Of a DNA stretch of 64,000 nucleotides, positions 9,882 to 19,248 are shown in pieces. Within the stretch, counting starts at the first letter, position 1; each line of letters begins with the position of its first letter. The stretch comes from Protula sp. h YS-2021. Taxonomy: Eukaryota; Annelida; Polychaeta; Sabellida; Serpulidae. Location of the stretch: assembly GCA_949752745.1 (NCBI GenBank), contig OX457025.1, positions 99,063,587 to 99,127,586 on the forward strand. The letters are read 5' to 3'. Under the pieces are notes generated by a model. That model made no database searches. It worked only from the letters and a program-made list of their open reading frames with translations, and was not told the DNA's origin. The translations under genes were made by a program, and so were the position numbers.

Positions 9882-11932
9882 TGACTTTGTGGCCAATTGT
9901 AAGATTTCGAACAAATGTTGCATTTATGCATCCTTTCGGTTCCATCTACAATATTCAAATGATGAGAAAGTCTTTGAACATAGCTTTATATACAACAACA
10001 TGTTGAACAACATGTTGAACAACATGTTGAACATGTTGAACAACATGTTGAACAAGATGTTGAACATGTTGAACTTGTTGAATAATTGTTGAACTTGTTA
10101 AAAAAATTGTTGAACAACACCATGATGTAATATGTTCCAAAAATAATTCGAACACATCTTTTGAATGGGCTTGCCATTCGAACACGTCTTTTTAATGAGC
10201 TTGTCATTCGAACACGTCTTTTGAAAGGGCTTGCCATTGGAACACGTTTTTAAATGGGCGCAGTCTTCCTACATAACTAACCACATTTTCACTTCCCATT
10301 TTCCAACAATCAACCAACCAACCAAGTGCCAGAATCGTCTGAAAAGTGTAAATATGCAAAAATCTCAAATTTCCCGCGTACCATGGCAGAATATGTTTAA
10401 AAAACTAACTATGTCAAAGTTGGTCTGGGACCCTAATTTTCCCACTACTATGACTTCAAAGTATTCGAATAAGTAGCATGGTAAAATGTCCAAACGTATT
10501 TTATACATCATATGTTTTCAAAAAACTAAATTTGTTAAATTTGGTTTAGAAGCATCATTTTCCCCTACTATGACTTCAGAGCATTCAAATAAGTAGCATG
10601 CTAAAATGCTAAAACTTATTTTATACATCATATGTTTTCCAAAAACTAAATTGTTAAATGTGCTTTAAAACCCCCATTTTTCCACTACTATAACACAAAA
10701 CATAACATTAGACTTAGCATGGGGGAAATCCCATTCCTTCTCAAATTTATTGATCGTTCCCACGGTCTGTGGTCTTTGATGTTCTCAAATTTATTGATCG
10801 TTCTCACGTACTGAGGTCTTTCGCTCTCAAATTTATTGATCGTTCCCACGCTCTGAGATCTTTCATATACTTATTCCTACGCTGTGTGTGTGAGTGGTTA
10901 CTGTAATAGAACCACTGAAATATGACTAATTAAATATTACTAATGAAAATAGTCATAGAAATATAGCTACTATGTAAAAAAAAAAAAACAACAAAAAACA
11001 AACAAAACACACAAAAAACAAACAAACAAAAAAACAAAAAGTTGTGTGTCCATAGGTGGGACCGAACCACCAATCTTTCCCCCACGAGTCTCACGCGTTA
11101 CCAGGTGAGCCAACAGGGCAGATCGGGTGAACGATCTGATAATTACATACATAGTTAGACTAATTGTGCTCACACAGCCCTTACGCAGTCCTCACATGGT
11201 GTTACACAGTCATATAGTCATATGACGTTACATAGTCACATGATGTCACATAATGTCACATAGTGTCACATAGTCACAAGGTGTCACATAATGTCACGGG
11301 GTCACATAATGTCACAGAATCACATGATGTCACATAGCATGTAGGCTGATCACGTCTTTGAATGGAGGGGAGCTGGTCCTCCAATTTGAACACATGTTGT
11401 AAATGGGAGAAGCTTTTAAAAAATGTCACTTACTACGACTCTTCCTCCCTCATGTGTTTTCAAGCCAATCTTTCACTTCATCTTCATGTGTATTCCAAAG
11501 AACAGCCACTCTTCCACTTCCTCTCCATGTGTATCCAACAAGAGCAAATATTTTCACTTCCTTTATTCCATGTGTATCCAACAACAGTCACGGCAAGAAT
11601 GGGGCACTTGTGCACACACTATGTGCTTATAAAGGCTGATGAATCACGTGCTAGGGGGGTCCTCACATGAGGTATGATAGGCAGACGGTGCACTTCCTCA
11701 CACGGAGGACCCCGGGGGTCCCCATGGTATGTCTTTTGGGAGGGTGGTCCCCATGGTATGACGGTATGATAGACAGATGGTAGAAGTGTTGCCCATGGGT
11801 GGGGTCGAACCACCAATGTTCCGCCCACGAGTTCCATGCTCTACCAGGTGAGCTCCTCGGGACGTAAGCTTAATGTTTGGGAAAACATTCATCAAATAGG
11901 GTTAAGGTCACATGACGGATGATGATTGACAG
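9882..11932. repeat. Right terminal inverted repeat
   Basis: Inverted, diverged copy of the left TIR. It is longer mainly because of two extra pieces: about 10,140-10,260 (repeats of CCATTCGAACACGTCTTTT) and about 10,739-10,862 (three copies of TCTCAAATTTATTGATCGTT plus CCCACG). It also carries the TGACATAATGTCACATAG simple repeat (11,210-11,335) and both tRNA-like sequences on the minus strand. Confidence 0.8.
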
Positions 11933-12012
11933 GTCACGTGACTGATTATGCCTCCGAGGGGGTCTGACGTCAATAAGACGTCAAAAAGTGAGCCAGAAGA
12001 CTCGTTTTCCAA

Positions 12013-12480
12013 CTACTCGTATAACGTAAGCTGGACTAAAAATAAAGAAGTTGCCGGGCAAATAGCTACGCTACAGTGTGATCCACAAAATTTGGTAACG
12101 AGCATCACACTGCAGTAAAATTGCCTAAGTTCAGGCCAATATCGACCAGATAAACGCCTCGTCGGACAAACGGACGGCGTCCTACACAACTTCAATATAT
12201 TAGAAACAATAATCTATAATCAAATAAATCGCCAAGCAAATATGTAGAGTGAGGTGCTATCCACAAAACTTAGTGCATAAAACACCTAACTACAGTAAAA
12301 TTGCCCAAGTTCAAACACCAAATCCGACCGAATAAACTGCTCGTCGGACAAAAGGACGACGTCCTGCACAACTTCAATATATTAGGAACAATATCCCAAA
12401 AACAAAAAAAGTTGCCGGCCAAATAGCTACGCTACAGTGCTATCCACAAAACTTGGCACCTAAAGCGTAACGTACACACA
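12013..12480. repeat. Dispersed ~190-bp repeat, further units
   Basis: Two full units and a partial third of the family described at 4,130-4,500 (TTGCCGG.CAAATAGCTACGCTACAG, GTAAAATTGCC.AAGTTCA, CTCGTCGGACAAA, AACTTCAATATATTAG). Same orientation as the first array. Confidence 0.8.
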
Positions 12481-12570
12481 TACAGACGGACGGAAAGACA
12501 GATGGACAGACGGACGGACGCACAAGTCAAACACTATATGCCCCGCTGACATTTGTCAGTTGGGGCATAA
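12478..12570. repeat. GACGGACG tract and terminal hairpin
   Basis: A CAGACGGACGGA-type simple tract (12,482-12,522) is followed by a nested hairpin, TATGCCCC ... CTGAC ATTT GTCAG ... GGGGCATA (about 12,537-12,568). I recall this arrangement as a common end of dispersed repeats in invertebrate, especially molluscan, genomes. It probably ends the repeat unit to its left. Confidence 0.5.
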
Positions 12571-12903
12571 AAATCGCAATAAAAATACAAACGCCAAGAC
12601 ACATCGAGATGCCCAAAGTTTCACTGACTACGTTTAAAAATATTTTGAAAACCAACTCACCCCGACAGATCCAGTCGCGCCTCTCCCTTCCCCAACCCCA
12701 AAAACCGACCCCACAGTAAATTGGATCATTAATATTTACCTGATTCTTCGTAAAAATGGCTATGAAATTCACGATATTTATCTATTTTTGCTGTCTTTCC
12801 ATGCACACTAAATCATCCAAAACATTGTTTAATATGTAATAAATATCTTAGTGTTCCTTTCAGATTACTGTTTTTAACATAAACTCATAATTTTGAAGGC
12901 AGT
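12571..12903. other. Spacer before the LTR element
   Basis: No gene recognised. The sequence ends at the TGTA target duplication of the LTR retrotransposon. Confidence 0.5.
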
Positions 12904-12907
12904 TGTA
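12904..12907. repeat. Target site duplication TGTA (left)
   Basis: TGTA immediately before the 5' LTR is matched by TGTA at 22,437-22,440 directly after the 3' LTR. A 4-bp duplication is within the range for Ty3/Gypsy integrases. Confidence 0.8.
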
Positions 12908-13728
12908 TGTAAAATGGTGGTTCAGATTATTCCTGTATTTACGCTTTAGCTATTAATTGAAAGTCGATCATCAGAACTTCCCAGGCCCTGTGAGTAAACC
13001 CCTGGGCATGATATCATTATGATGTAGTTGGCCATAACCGAAGACTAATGCGGGTAGTAAATTAGTATGTTTCCATGCCGTCTGGTGACCCTTCCTCCCT
13101 TGCCTCGTGAAAAGTAATTAAGCGGAATCTAATGTCTATTGATAAGTGAAAACTGCTATTAAGGGTATATCTATCTATGGGAAAGCAATCGATTCAGCCA
13201 TCATAACTTCTTGATCCGGCATTTGGCTGCCACATATATTCCGATATCCGTCATCCGGCTGTCTCGTACACTCCCATAAGAAAAGAGCTATGGCTTCTCG
13301 TAAAAGCCATAAATCGCGAGCCACAAAAGATGACGCAAAACCTCCAGATGCCTCCCATCTAGGCACGATTTCCCCTCTCCCTATATAAGCGGTCACCCGG
13401 CGTGCGCCGTCGGAGTGTGGTTAAGACGAGTACTAAAACACCTAGGGCGTAGCGCAAACAAAAGCCGTTCTCATTCACAAGTTTTGGACTTAGCGTTTAC
13501 TTTTTAAATAACGGGGCAGTAAACCTACTGCCAGCCTGGGAAATAAGCGAAGTACAAATAAAACCACTATACGATTGTTAAACCATTGTGTGCAGAATCA
13601 TCACCAATAAATGTTAGCAGTAGTGAAACGCTGAAGTGACTTGTCATTGCCTTGGAACCGCCTCTCGGGAGCTACGTCCGATGCCCGTAGCGACGACGCC
13701 GCTACGTAATAATCTGAACTCTGCTACA
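12908..13728 (+). repeat. 5' LTR
   Basis: Starts TGTAAAATGGTGG and ends CTCTGCTACA. It contains a TATA box (TATATAA, 13,382-13,388) and two AATAAA signals (13,557-13,562 and 13,606-13,611). The transcription start is expected shortly after the TATA box, around 13,410-13,430, and the poly(A) site after the second signal. Confidence 0.95.
13382..13388 (+). promoter_or_regulatory. LTR TATA box
   Basis: TATATAA in CCCTATATAAGCGG, followed about 40 bp later by GGAGTGTGGTTAAGACGAG. The same box lies in the 3' LTR at about 22,090-22,096. Confidence 0.75.
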
Positions 13729-13733
13729 TAATT

Positions 13734-13751
13734 TGGTGCCGTGACCAGGAT
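13734..13751 (+). promoter_or_regulatory. Primer-binding site
   Basis: TGGTGCCGTGACCAGGAT begins five bases after the 5' LTR. The leading TGG is complementary to the CCA end of a tRNA. I cannot assign the tRNA from memory. Confidence 0.75.
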
Positions 13752-14101
13752 TAATGTCCGACGTGGTTGGTAAGATTGCTCTGCCCTGTGGGTGTGCAGT
13801 AACTGAAAAGTGGTTGTCGGATGCCCTACAAATTCAGCCCCAGTATTTGGAAATAGTAGCGGAAAAGGTTAGGAAAAGTAAAAAGAAATCAGAGTCGGAA
13901 AGGTGCCGGATACATAAACCAACAGCGCGTACGCATACCGGCCCCGCGGCCCCCCCCCCCCAAAAAAAAAGTAATAGCAGTTAAAAGGTCCGAGAGCGTT
14001 TAAGTCGTACATTTAAGTGGTTTCTTACCGTAAGTAGCTCAATTATCCAGTACAAAAAAAAGGGTGAGTTACGTGCCTAGGTTCTAGCAAAAAAAAACAA
14101 A
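13752..14101 (+). other. 5' leader of the LTR element
   Basis: Untranslated leader. It contains a short upstream open frame (13,754-13,984) without recognisable domain, C and A runs (13,950-13,970), and a consensus splice donor at 14,030. Gag starts at 14,102. Confidence 0.6.
14030..14035 (+). promoter_or_regulatory. Predicted splice donor for env mRNA
   Basis: GTAAGT in TTACCGTAAGTAGC matches the eukaryotic donor consensus and sits in the leader before gag, where retroviruses and errantiviruses place the donor for subgenomic env mRNA. The partner acceptor is proposed at 19,221-19,229. Confidence 0.5.
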
Positions 14102-14788
14102 ATGGCCGAAGCGGGTCAACAGCAGCCCCCTCAACAGGATGTACCCATTCAAGCCCTACAACACTCCTTCCGACAGCTTCAAATGGAGCTGCGAGCGGGA
14201 CGTTTAGGCAAACGCGTATGTGATTTTAACGGGGACGGCGGACGCCGTTTTCGTGAGTGGCTTAACGACATCGAACGCGTTGCCCAGGGGGTAAATGCTG
14301 ACGACGGAACGATTAAGGCCCTCTGTTTCGAATCCCTTAAGGGCCCTGCGGCTGATCACCTCTCTCGCACCCTTCGTAATAACCCCCATATTAACTGGCA
14401 ACAGCTCCGGCAAACGCTGGTGGCAGAGTACAGTGATATCAGTGACGCCCATATCGCTCTTCAAAAACTACGGCGCATGAAGCAGAAAAAGGGCGAGGCG
14501 ATTCAGTCTTTCGCGGAACGCATTATGAGCCTTTCCGAGGAGGCTTACCCTAATGTAGACCGGAACCAGCCCCTGGTTCAGAACTCCTTGATCGAGGCCC
14601 TTATCGATGGGGTCTGTGATGACTCCATTGCCCGAAGACTGATCCGCAATAGACCCCAGCAGTTCGACGCGGCCGTACAACTGGCAACGCGCGAGCAACA
14701 AGCGGGGAAGTACTTCTCCCTGCGTCGCGGCACTGAGGAGCCTATGGATGTGGACGCCGTTAGCGGTCAAAACCGGGCCCAGGCCTAG
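14102..14788 (+). CDS. gag: Gag, capsid part
   Basis: 228 residues from an ATG in AACAAAATGGCC to an amber stop. The N-terminus is glutamine/proline rich. The middle (about 40-190) resembles the Ty3/Gypsy capsid: FREWLNDIERVAQ, then ALCFESLKGPAADHLSRTL, then AEYSDISDAHIALQKLRRMKQKKGEAIQSFAERI, the usual 'L..l+Q...Esv..f..r' segment. It would form the particle shell. The TAG at 14,786-14,788 is immediately followed by ATG in the same frame, and the nucleocapsid lies beyond it. So the capsid is either made separately, or the stop is read through, or the TAG is a mutation. Confidence 0.85.
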   Translation: MAEAGQQQPPQQDVPIQALQHSFRQLQMELRAGRLGKRVCDFNGDGGRRFREWLNDIERVAQGVNADDGTIKALCFESLKGPAADHLSRTLRNNPHINWQQLRQTLVAEYSDISDAHIALQKLRRMKQKKGEAIQSFAERIMSLSEEAYPNVDRNQPLVQNSLIEALIDGVCDDSIARRLIRNRPQQFDAAVQLATREQQAGKYFSLRRGTEEPMDVDAVSGQNRAQA

Positions 14789-15106
14789 ATGACCCAACAG
14801 TTCAACGAAAAGCTTGACAGGCTTTGTACCTGCCTCGAAGGAGTTATGATGTCCCCACCGGTCAAGGAGCCGCCCAATGTGGTCGATAAATTAGATTTGT
14901 TGATCGCTAAAATCGACCAGCGAAACACCAGCCAAGCCTCAGTACGGAAGTCTGACCGAACCAAGCCCCAACCAGACCAGCTCAATAAATGGACACCCGA
15001 TGGGAAGCCCATCTGTAACCACTGTAAGTTGGTTGGGCACGTTTTTAGGGACTGCAGGAAGCGAAAACGGGAGCAGCCCCCGAAGTTTTCCAAGCCGGGA
15101 AACTAA
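14789..15106 (+). CDS. gag: Gag, nucleocapsid part
   Basis: 105 residues in the same frame as the capsid part, beginning at the ATG that directly follows its TAG stop (TAGATG). Near residues 78-91 it has one CCHC zinc knuckle, CNHCKLVGHVFRDC (C-x2-C-x4-H-x4-C), followed by a basic stretch (RKRKREQ), so it should bind RNA as a nucleocapsid does. It ends at TAA 15,104-15,106, exactly after a GGGAAAC slippery heptamer. Translation could come from TAG readthrough or from termination-reinitiation; the sequence does not decide. Confidence 0.85.
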   Translation: MTQQFNEKLDRLCTCLEGVMMSPPVKEPPNVVDKLDLLIAKIDQRNTSQASVRKSDRTKPQPDQLNKWTPDGKPICNHCKLVGHVFRDCRKRKREQPPKFSKPGN

Positions 15107-15161
15107 GGGCACCTAGCTCCGCAACGCAGAACTCGGCGCTGGGTGCATATGCTAGTTCTGC
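15097..15161 (+). promoter_or_regulatory. -1 frameshift signal with predicted pseudoknot
   Basis: GGGAAAC (15,097-15,103) fits X-XXY-YYZ in the gag frame (G GGA AAC) and directly precedes the gag stop TAA. After a 5-nt spacer, 15,109-15,117 (GCACCTAGC) pairs with 15,138-15,146 (GCTGGGTGC), nine pairs with one G-T wobble. Inside the loop, 15,126-15,133 (GCAGAACT) pairs perfectly with 15,154-15,161 (AGTTCTGC), giving an H-type pseudoknot with loops of about 8, 4 and 7 nt. Slipping back one base enters exactly the pol frame, which is open from here. Confidence 0.8.
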
Positions 15162-18100
15162 TGATGAATCACGGTGGGCAAAGATGTGCCCCCTGCAGTT
15201 CGGGAAAACTGAAATTCTTGCCCTTTTGGACACCGGAGCTGATGTCTCTTTGATCTCAGCAAAGCTCTTTAGAAGCCTCCCAAAACAGTGTAAATCTGCG
15301 GTAGATCGAGATCCGGGAGTCAGTCTTACTGGTGTCACGGGACAGGAATTGTCAGTTTTAGGGAAGTCAATTCTTAACTTCACTGTCGGTAAGAAGCATG
15401 TGTCTCACACTTTTGTCGTGGTGTCCCACATGCGGAAACCGATGATTTTGGGAAGCGACTTCCTCACGCAATACGACGTAAGATGGGACTTCCAAGAAAG
15501 AACCATCAGCGTCGGAACTTCAGTAGTCATGTTGAAAGACAAACGTGACGGAGCCGATTCAATATCCCTAGTGCACACCACAGAGAATGTATTCCTCCCC
15601 TCGCGGTCTTCGGTGATGATTCCATGCCGCATGCCTCCTAGTGACAGAGGTCAGTACATATTGACCCCACTCGACAATAGTTCTCCCTTTGTTGATCAAC
15701 CCGGTGTCCTAGCGCCTAATGTTTTGGTAGATAAAACAAAAGGTAGCAAAATTGCCATGCTGATTAAGAACGACACCACACGTACCTTTCGGGTACGGTG
15801 TGGCCAGGCCATTGCAATAGCAGAACGGGTACAGTGTGACGTTAACGAAATAAATTCAGTCGAACAACGCGATAGGGATTCAATATCTGAAACCGAATCC
15901 TCCTTGAATTTTGATTTAGATCACATTCCCGCTGCCGAACGTAGCCGTTTTCGCGAATTCCTCCTTAAAAATAGAGATCTTTTTGCCGAAAAGGACATAA
16001 ATATGGGTAAAACCAATTTGGTCCAAATGCATATTGACACGAAAGAACACGCCCCAATAAAACAAAGACCTTACCGAACCCCCTTTTCACAGCGCCCTCA
16101 GATTGAAAAGCAATTGGATGAAATGTTAGAGGCCAACATAATCCGGCCAAGCACTAGCCCTTGGGCAAGTCCCATAGTTAAAGTACCCAAAAAGGATGGA
16201 AGCAAGCGCATGTGCGTTGACTATCGTAAACTCAACAATATCACCCACAAAAATTCTTACCCTTTACCGGATATATCGGACATCCTTTCCTCCCTCAATA
16301 GCGCTAAAATATTTACGTGTTTAGATTTGAAGAGCGGCTACTGGCAAATAAAAATGGCCGAAAAGGATCGCGAGAAAACAGCCTTTGTATGCCATCGCGG
16401 GCTGTTCGAATTTAATGTTTTGCCATTCGGACTTTGCGCAGCTCCCCCGGTATTCCAAGAATTGATGAATCAGGTACTTGGGGATGCTCTGAATCGGTTC
16501 GCTTTCGCATATCTGGATGATATCATCGTGTATTCGTCTAGCCTCGAGCAGCACATGGAACATGTCGATATCATTTTTCGAAAATTAAGGAAGGCAAATT
16601 TACGTTTGAAGCCTTCAAAATGCAACTTCGTAGTCAAGAAAGTAAGCTTCTTGGGCCATGTGATCTCGGAGTCTGGTTTGGAACCGGACCCGGAGAAGGT
16701 CGAAGTTATTCGTAACTTGAATCCACCCACGACGGTGCGTGGAGTTCGCTCCTTTGTGGGAATGTCGTCGTACTACCGTCGCTTTACTGAAAAATTCAGC
16801 GACCTGATACGACCCCTAACCCAGCTCACGCGGAAACATGCACGGTTCCATTGGACCAAGGAATGCGAAGCGTCGTTCGAAGCCCTCAAAGAGGCTCTGT
16901 GTCGAGCACCAGTGTTGGCCCATCCGAAATTGGACCAACCTTATAGGCTGTATACCGATGCCAGCCTGTACGCTGTTGGTGCAGTACTCAGTCAGGAGTT
17001 TCCTGAAGGTGAAAGGGTTGTCCAATACGTCTCAAAACAACTCTCCCCGGGCCAACAGAAATGGGCTACCATCGAACGCGAAGCTTACGCGATCGTTTAT
17101 GCTGTGAATAAACTACGTCATTATCTACTTGGGACCAAATTTACCGTCTTCACAGATCACAAGCCATTGCGATCATTGTTCACCTCGGAGATGCGGAATG
17201 CCCGCATCCAAAGGTGGGCAATTATGCTGAGCGAATATGGCTGTGACATCCAGTACAAGACAGGAAAAACTAACGTCCCGGCTGATATGTTATCTCGTAT
17301 CACTAAACAACCAGTAGATGACGAAATCTGGGTACTAGACACCTCCGATGATCATCGCTTATCAACAAAAGTTCCCTTTTCCGAATCTAATGATTCTGAG
17401 ACCGAAACATCGGATGTGGAGGAGAAAGTACCCGTTTTAAATAGCAGAGACGATCTAGGAGAGGCACAAAGGAACGACAACGACCTAAAATTGATATTTG
17501 AAGCTTTGCAGGGCGAACAGCCACCAAATGACTACGTGGAAATTGACGGCCTGCTATACCACATAGCAGCGCCGACTAGAAGGGATGGTAACCGGCGTAC
17601 GCAGTTGGTGATCCCTTCTGGATTGACAAGGTGTGTCATCGAGCAATTTCATGACTCCGAATATGGAGGAGGTCATGTAAGCGCTACAAAAACTTATGAG
17701 AAAATTCGGATGCGGTACTACTGGCCCAATATGTACCGTGATGTAGTCCAGTACGCCACCGACTGTGATATATGTCGAGCAAGGCGCCTGAAACGAGATC
17801 ATGCGCCCATGCAGGACATGCCCGTACCGGACTACCCCTTCGAGATGATAGCCATTGACACTTGTGGACCCTACCCAGTAACAGACTCTGGAAACAGGTA
17901 CATAGTCACAATCATTGATCATCTAACATCTTGGCCTGAGGCTTTTGCGGTTCCCGAAAAAACTGCTGAAACAATGGCTTCTATTCTTCTCACTTATATT
18001 ATCCCTCGACACTCATGCCCGCGAATTCTACTCTCCGACCGGGGTACCGAGTTCGTGAATGGTGTCATAGCGGTGCTTACTGAGAAAATGAAGATTTGCC

Positions 18101-19143
18101 ATGTCAAGACGTCGCCCTACAGGCCCCAAACAAATGGTAGCATCGAGCGATTCCATCGCTATATGAACGATGTGCTTGCCAAATATGTGCACAACGATCC
18201 TACACGTTGGGACACTTACTTGCCTGCAATGCTGATGGCGTACCGAATGTCGGTCCACGAGTCCACAGGATTTACTCCTTTCCTGATGCTCCATGGACGC
18301 GACCCGGTGCTGCCCATGGACACACTGCTCCAGCCAAAATTACGATATTTAGGGGATGACCATGTCCCCAATATCCTTCAGCGCCTACATCACGTCCATC
18401 TGGACGCGAAAGACAACCTGAAGGAGGCTCGTGAAAGGAACAAAGAACGCTTAAATAAGACGGCGGTCGAAAAGCAATTCGAGGCCGGGGACGCCGTGTT
18501 CTGCTACGACAAGTCCTCCGTCCCTGGCGAATCGACAAAATTAAAGCTTAAATGGCAACCGTTTTATCGTATCCTTGAGCAGAAATCTCCTGTTAACTAT
18601 GTCATCAAACATCAGCAAACCGGCAAGGTTAAAGTTGTCCACGTTGACTACCTGAAGCCAGCCAATCCAGAACAAGTTTGGGACAACAGCTGGTCGGACT
18701 ATGGTACTTTTGAGTCCAACAAGGCTTCTGCACGGGACGAGGAGGAAGATTTCCCGTCCACCTCTCGAAGACGACCGATGAGAGCCACCCGGCTAACAGC
18801 CCCACTGAAGGCTGGCACACCTCCGCAAGATACTCGGGAGCGACCGGCGACCAAACGTTCCGCGCCAGCTCAGAGCGACCTGGGCGAAACGGGTGCCAAA
18901 CGACGACCGGGTAACTTAAGCGATGATGAAGCCCTACATCCGCTGCGTCTGAAAAGACGACCGGGATCCCCCTTGATTTGGGATGTAGTTGACAATGGAG
19001 TCAAGCGTCAGAAACTTGACTGCGCCTTTGTACAGACCGGCCAACCTTATCCAAACGTCACGGACGTGGGTAAGACAAATATGAGCGACTTATCGCTACT
19101 GATACTGCAGTTGTTGAACCGTTTGGGTCTAATTGAGATTTAA
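15097..19143 (+). CDS. pol: Pol polyprotein (PR-RT-RNaseH-IN)
   Basis: Open from the frameshift site; the first ATG in frame is 15,184 and residues below are counted from it (1319 aa). Aspartic protease: LLDTGADVSLIS near 14-25. Reverse transcriptase: VDYRKLNN near 344, LDLKSGYWQI near 380, and the catalytic YLDDIIVYSS near 443. RNase H: YTDASLYAVGAVL near 590, then DHKPL. Integrase: zinc-binding H-x-H/C-x2-C near 821-868, then the DDE triad in AIDTCGPYP (~891), LLSDRGTEF (~951) and NGSIERF (~988), and a GPY/F-like module (WQPFYRI, ~1122). The last ~150 residues are proline- and arginine-rich, without a recognised chromodomain. No breaks are seen. Confidence 0.95.
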   Translation, partial: GKLRAPSSATQNSALGAYASSADESRWAKMCPLQFGKTEILALLDTGADVSLISAKLFRSLPKQCKSAVDRDPGVSLTGVTGQELSVLGKSILNFTVGKKHVSHTFVVVSHMRKPMILGSDFLTQYDVRWDFQERTISVGTSVVMLKDKRDGADSISLVHTTENVFLPSRSSVMIPCRMPPSDRGQYILTPLDNSSPFVDQPGVLAPNVLVDKTKGSKIAMLIKNDTTRTFRVRCGQAIAIAERVQCDVNEINSVEQRDRDSISETESSLNFDLDHIPAAERSRFREFLLKNRDLFAEKDINMGKTNLVQMHIDTKEHAPIKQRPYRTPFSQRPQIEKQLDEMLEANIIRPSTSPWASPIVKVPKKDGSKRMCVDYRKLNNITHKNSYPLPDISDILSSLNSAKIFTCLDLKSGYWQIKMAEKDREKTAFVCHRGLFEFNVLPFGLCAAPPVFQELMNQVLGDALNRFAFAYLDDIIVYSSSLEQHMEHVDIIFRKLRKANLRLKPSKCNFVVKKVSFLGHVISESGLEPDPEKVEVIRNLNPPTTVRGVRSFVGMSSYYRRFTEKFSDLIRPLTQLTRKHARFHWTKECEASFEALKEALCRAPVLAHPKLDQPYRLYTDASLYAVGAVLSQEFPEGERVVQYVSKQLSPGQQKWATIEREAYAIVYAVNKLRHYLLGTKFTVFTDHKPLRSLFTSEMRNARIQRWAIMLSEYGCDIQYKTGKTNVPADMLSRITKQPVDDEIWVLDTSDDHRLSTKVPFSESNDSETETSDVEEKVPVLNSRDDLGEAQRNDNDLKLIFEALQGEQPPNDYVEIDGLLYHIAAPTRRDGNRRTQLVIPSGLTRCVIEQFHDSEYGGGHVSATKTYEKIRMRYYWPNMYRDVVQYATDCDICRARRLKRDHAPMQDMPVPDYPFEMIAIDTCGPYPVTDSGNRYIVTIIDHLTSWPEAFAVPEKTAETMASILLTYIIPRHSCPRILLSDRGTEFVNGVIAVLTEKMKICHVKTSPYRPQTNGSIERFHRYMNDVLAKYVHNDPTRWDTYLPAMLMAYRMSVHESTGFTPFLMLHGRDPVLPMDTLLQPKLRYLGDDHVPNILQRLHHVHLDAKDNLKEARERNKERLNKTAVEKQFEAGDAVFCYDKSSVPGESTKLKLKWQPFYRILEQKSPVNYVIKHQQTGKVKVVHVDYLKPANPEQVWDNSWSDYGTFESNKASARDEEEDFPSTSRRRPMRATRLTAPLKAGTPPQDTRERPATKRSAPAQSDLGETGAKRRPGNLSDDEALHPLRLKRRPGSPLIWDVVDNGVKRQKLDCAFVQTGQPYPNVTDVGKTNMSDLSLLILQLLNRLGLIEI

Positions 19144-19220
19144 ACGCTACTGCCTACACACGTATCCCACTGCACTGGGTATCAATGTACGAGGAACATG
19201 ATACTTAATGTTATTTGATG

Positions 19221-19229
19221 TTTTTGTAG
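19221..19229 (+). promoter_or_regulatory. Predicted splice acceptor upstream of env
   Basis: TTTTTGTAG, a pyrimidine tract followed by AG, lies 20 bp before the env ATG. With the GTAAGT donor at 14,030 it would remove gag-pol and give a spliced env mRNA. Confidence 0.45.
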
Positions 19230-19248
19230 AAAAATCCCTGAAATTACG

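Larger units (their letters stand above)
6284..11932. mobile_element. Polinton-derived element with long TIRs
   Basis: About 5.65 kb bounded by long, diverged inverted repeats that start with CTGTCAATCATCATC on the left and end with its complement on the right. The interior (about 7.99-9.88 kb) carries a broken C2H2 gene on the plus strand and PC4-like genes on the minus strand. The latter match the PC4 cluster of the 22.9-42.8 kb Polinton, in one stretch even at DNA level (ATGACGAGCTTA ... TCATCACCCTCA). No polymerase, integrase or capsid gene is present, so if mobile it would need help. No target duplication is evident. It could also be a Polinton remnant whose middle was deleted. Confidence 0.65.

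Noticed and set aside
13754..13984. ORF in the LTR element leader
   Set aside because: 76 residues, no domain, located in the untranslated leader before gag and ending in C/A runs.
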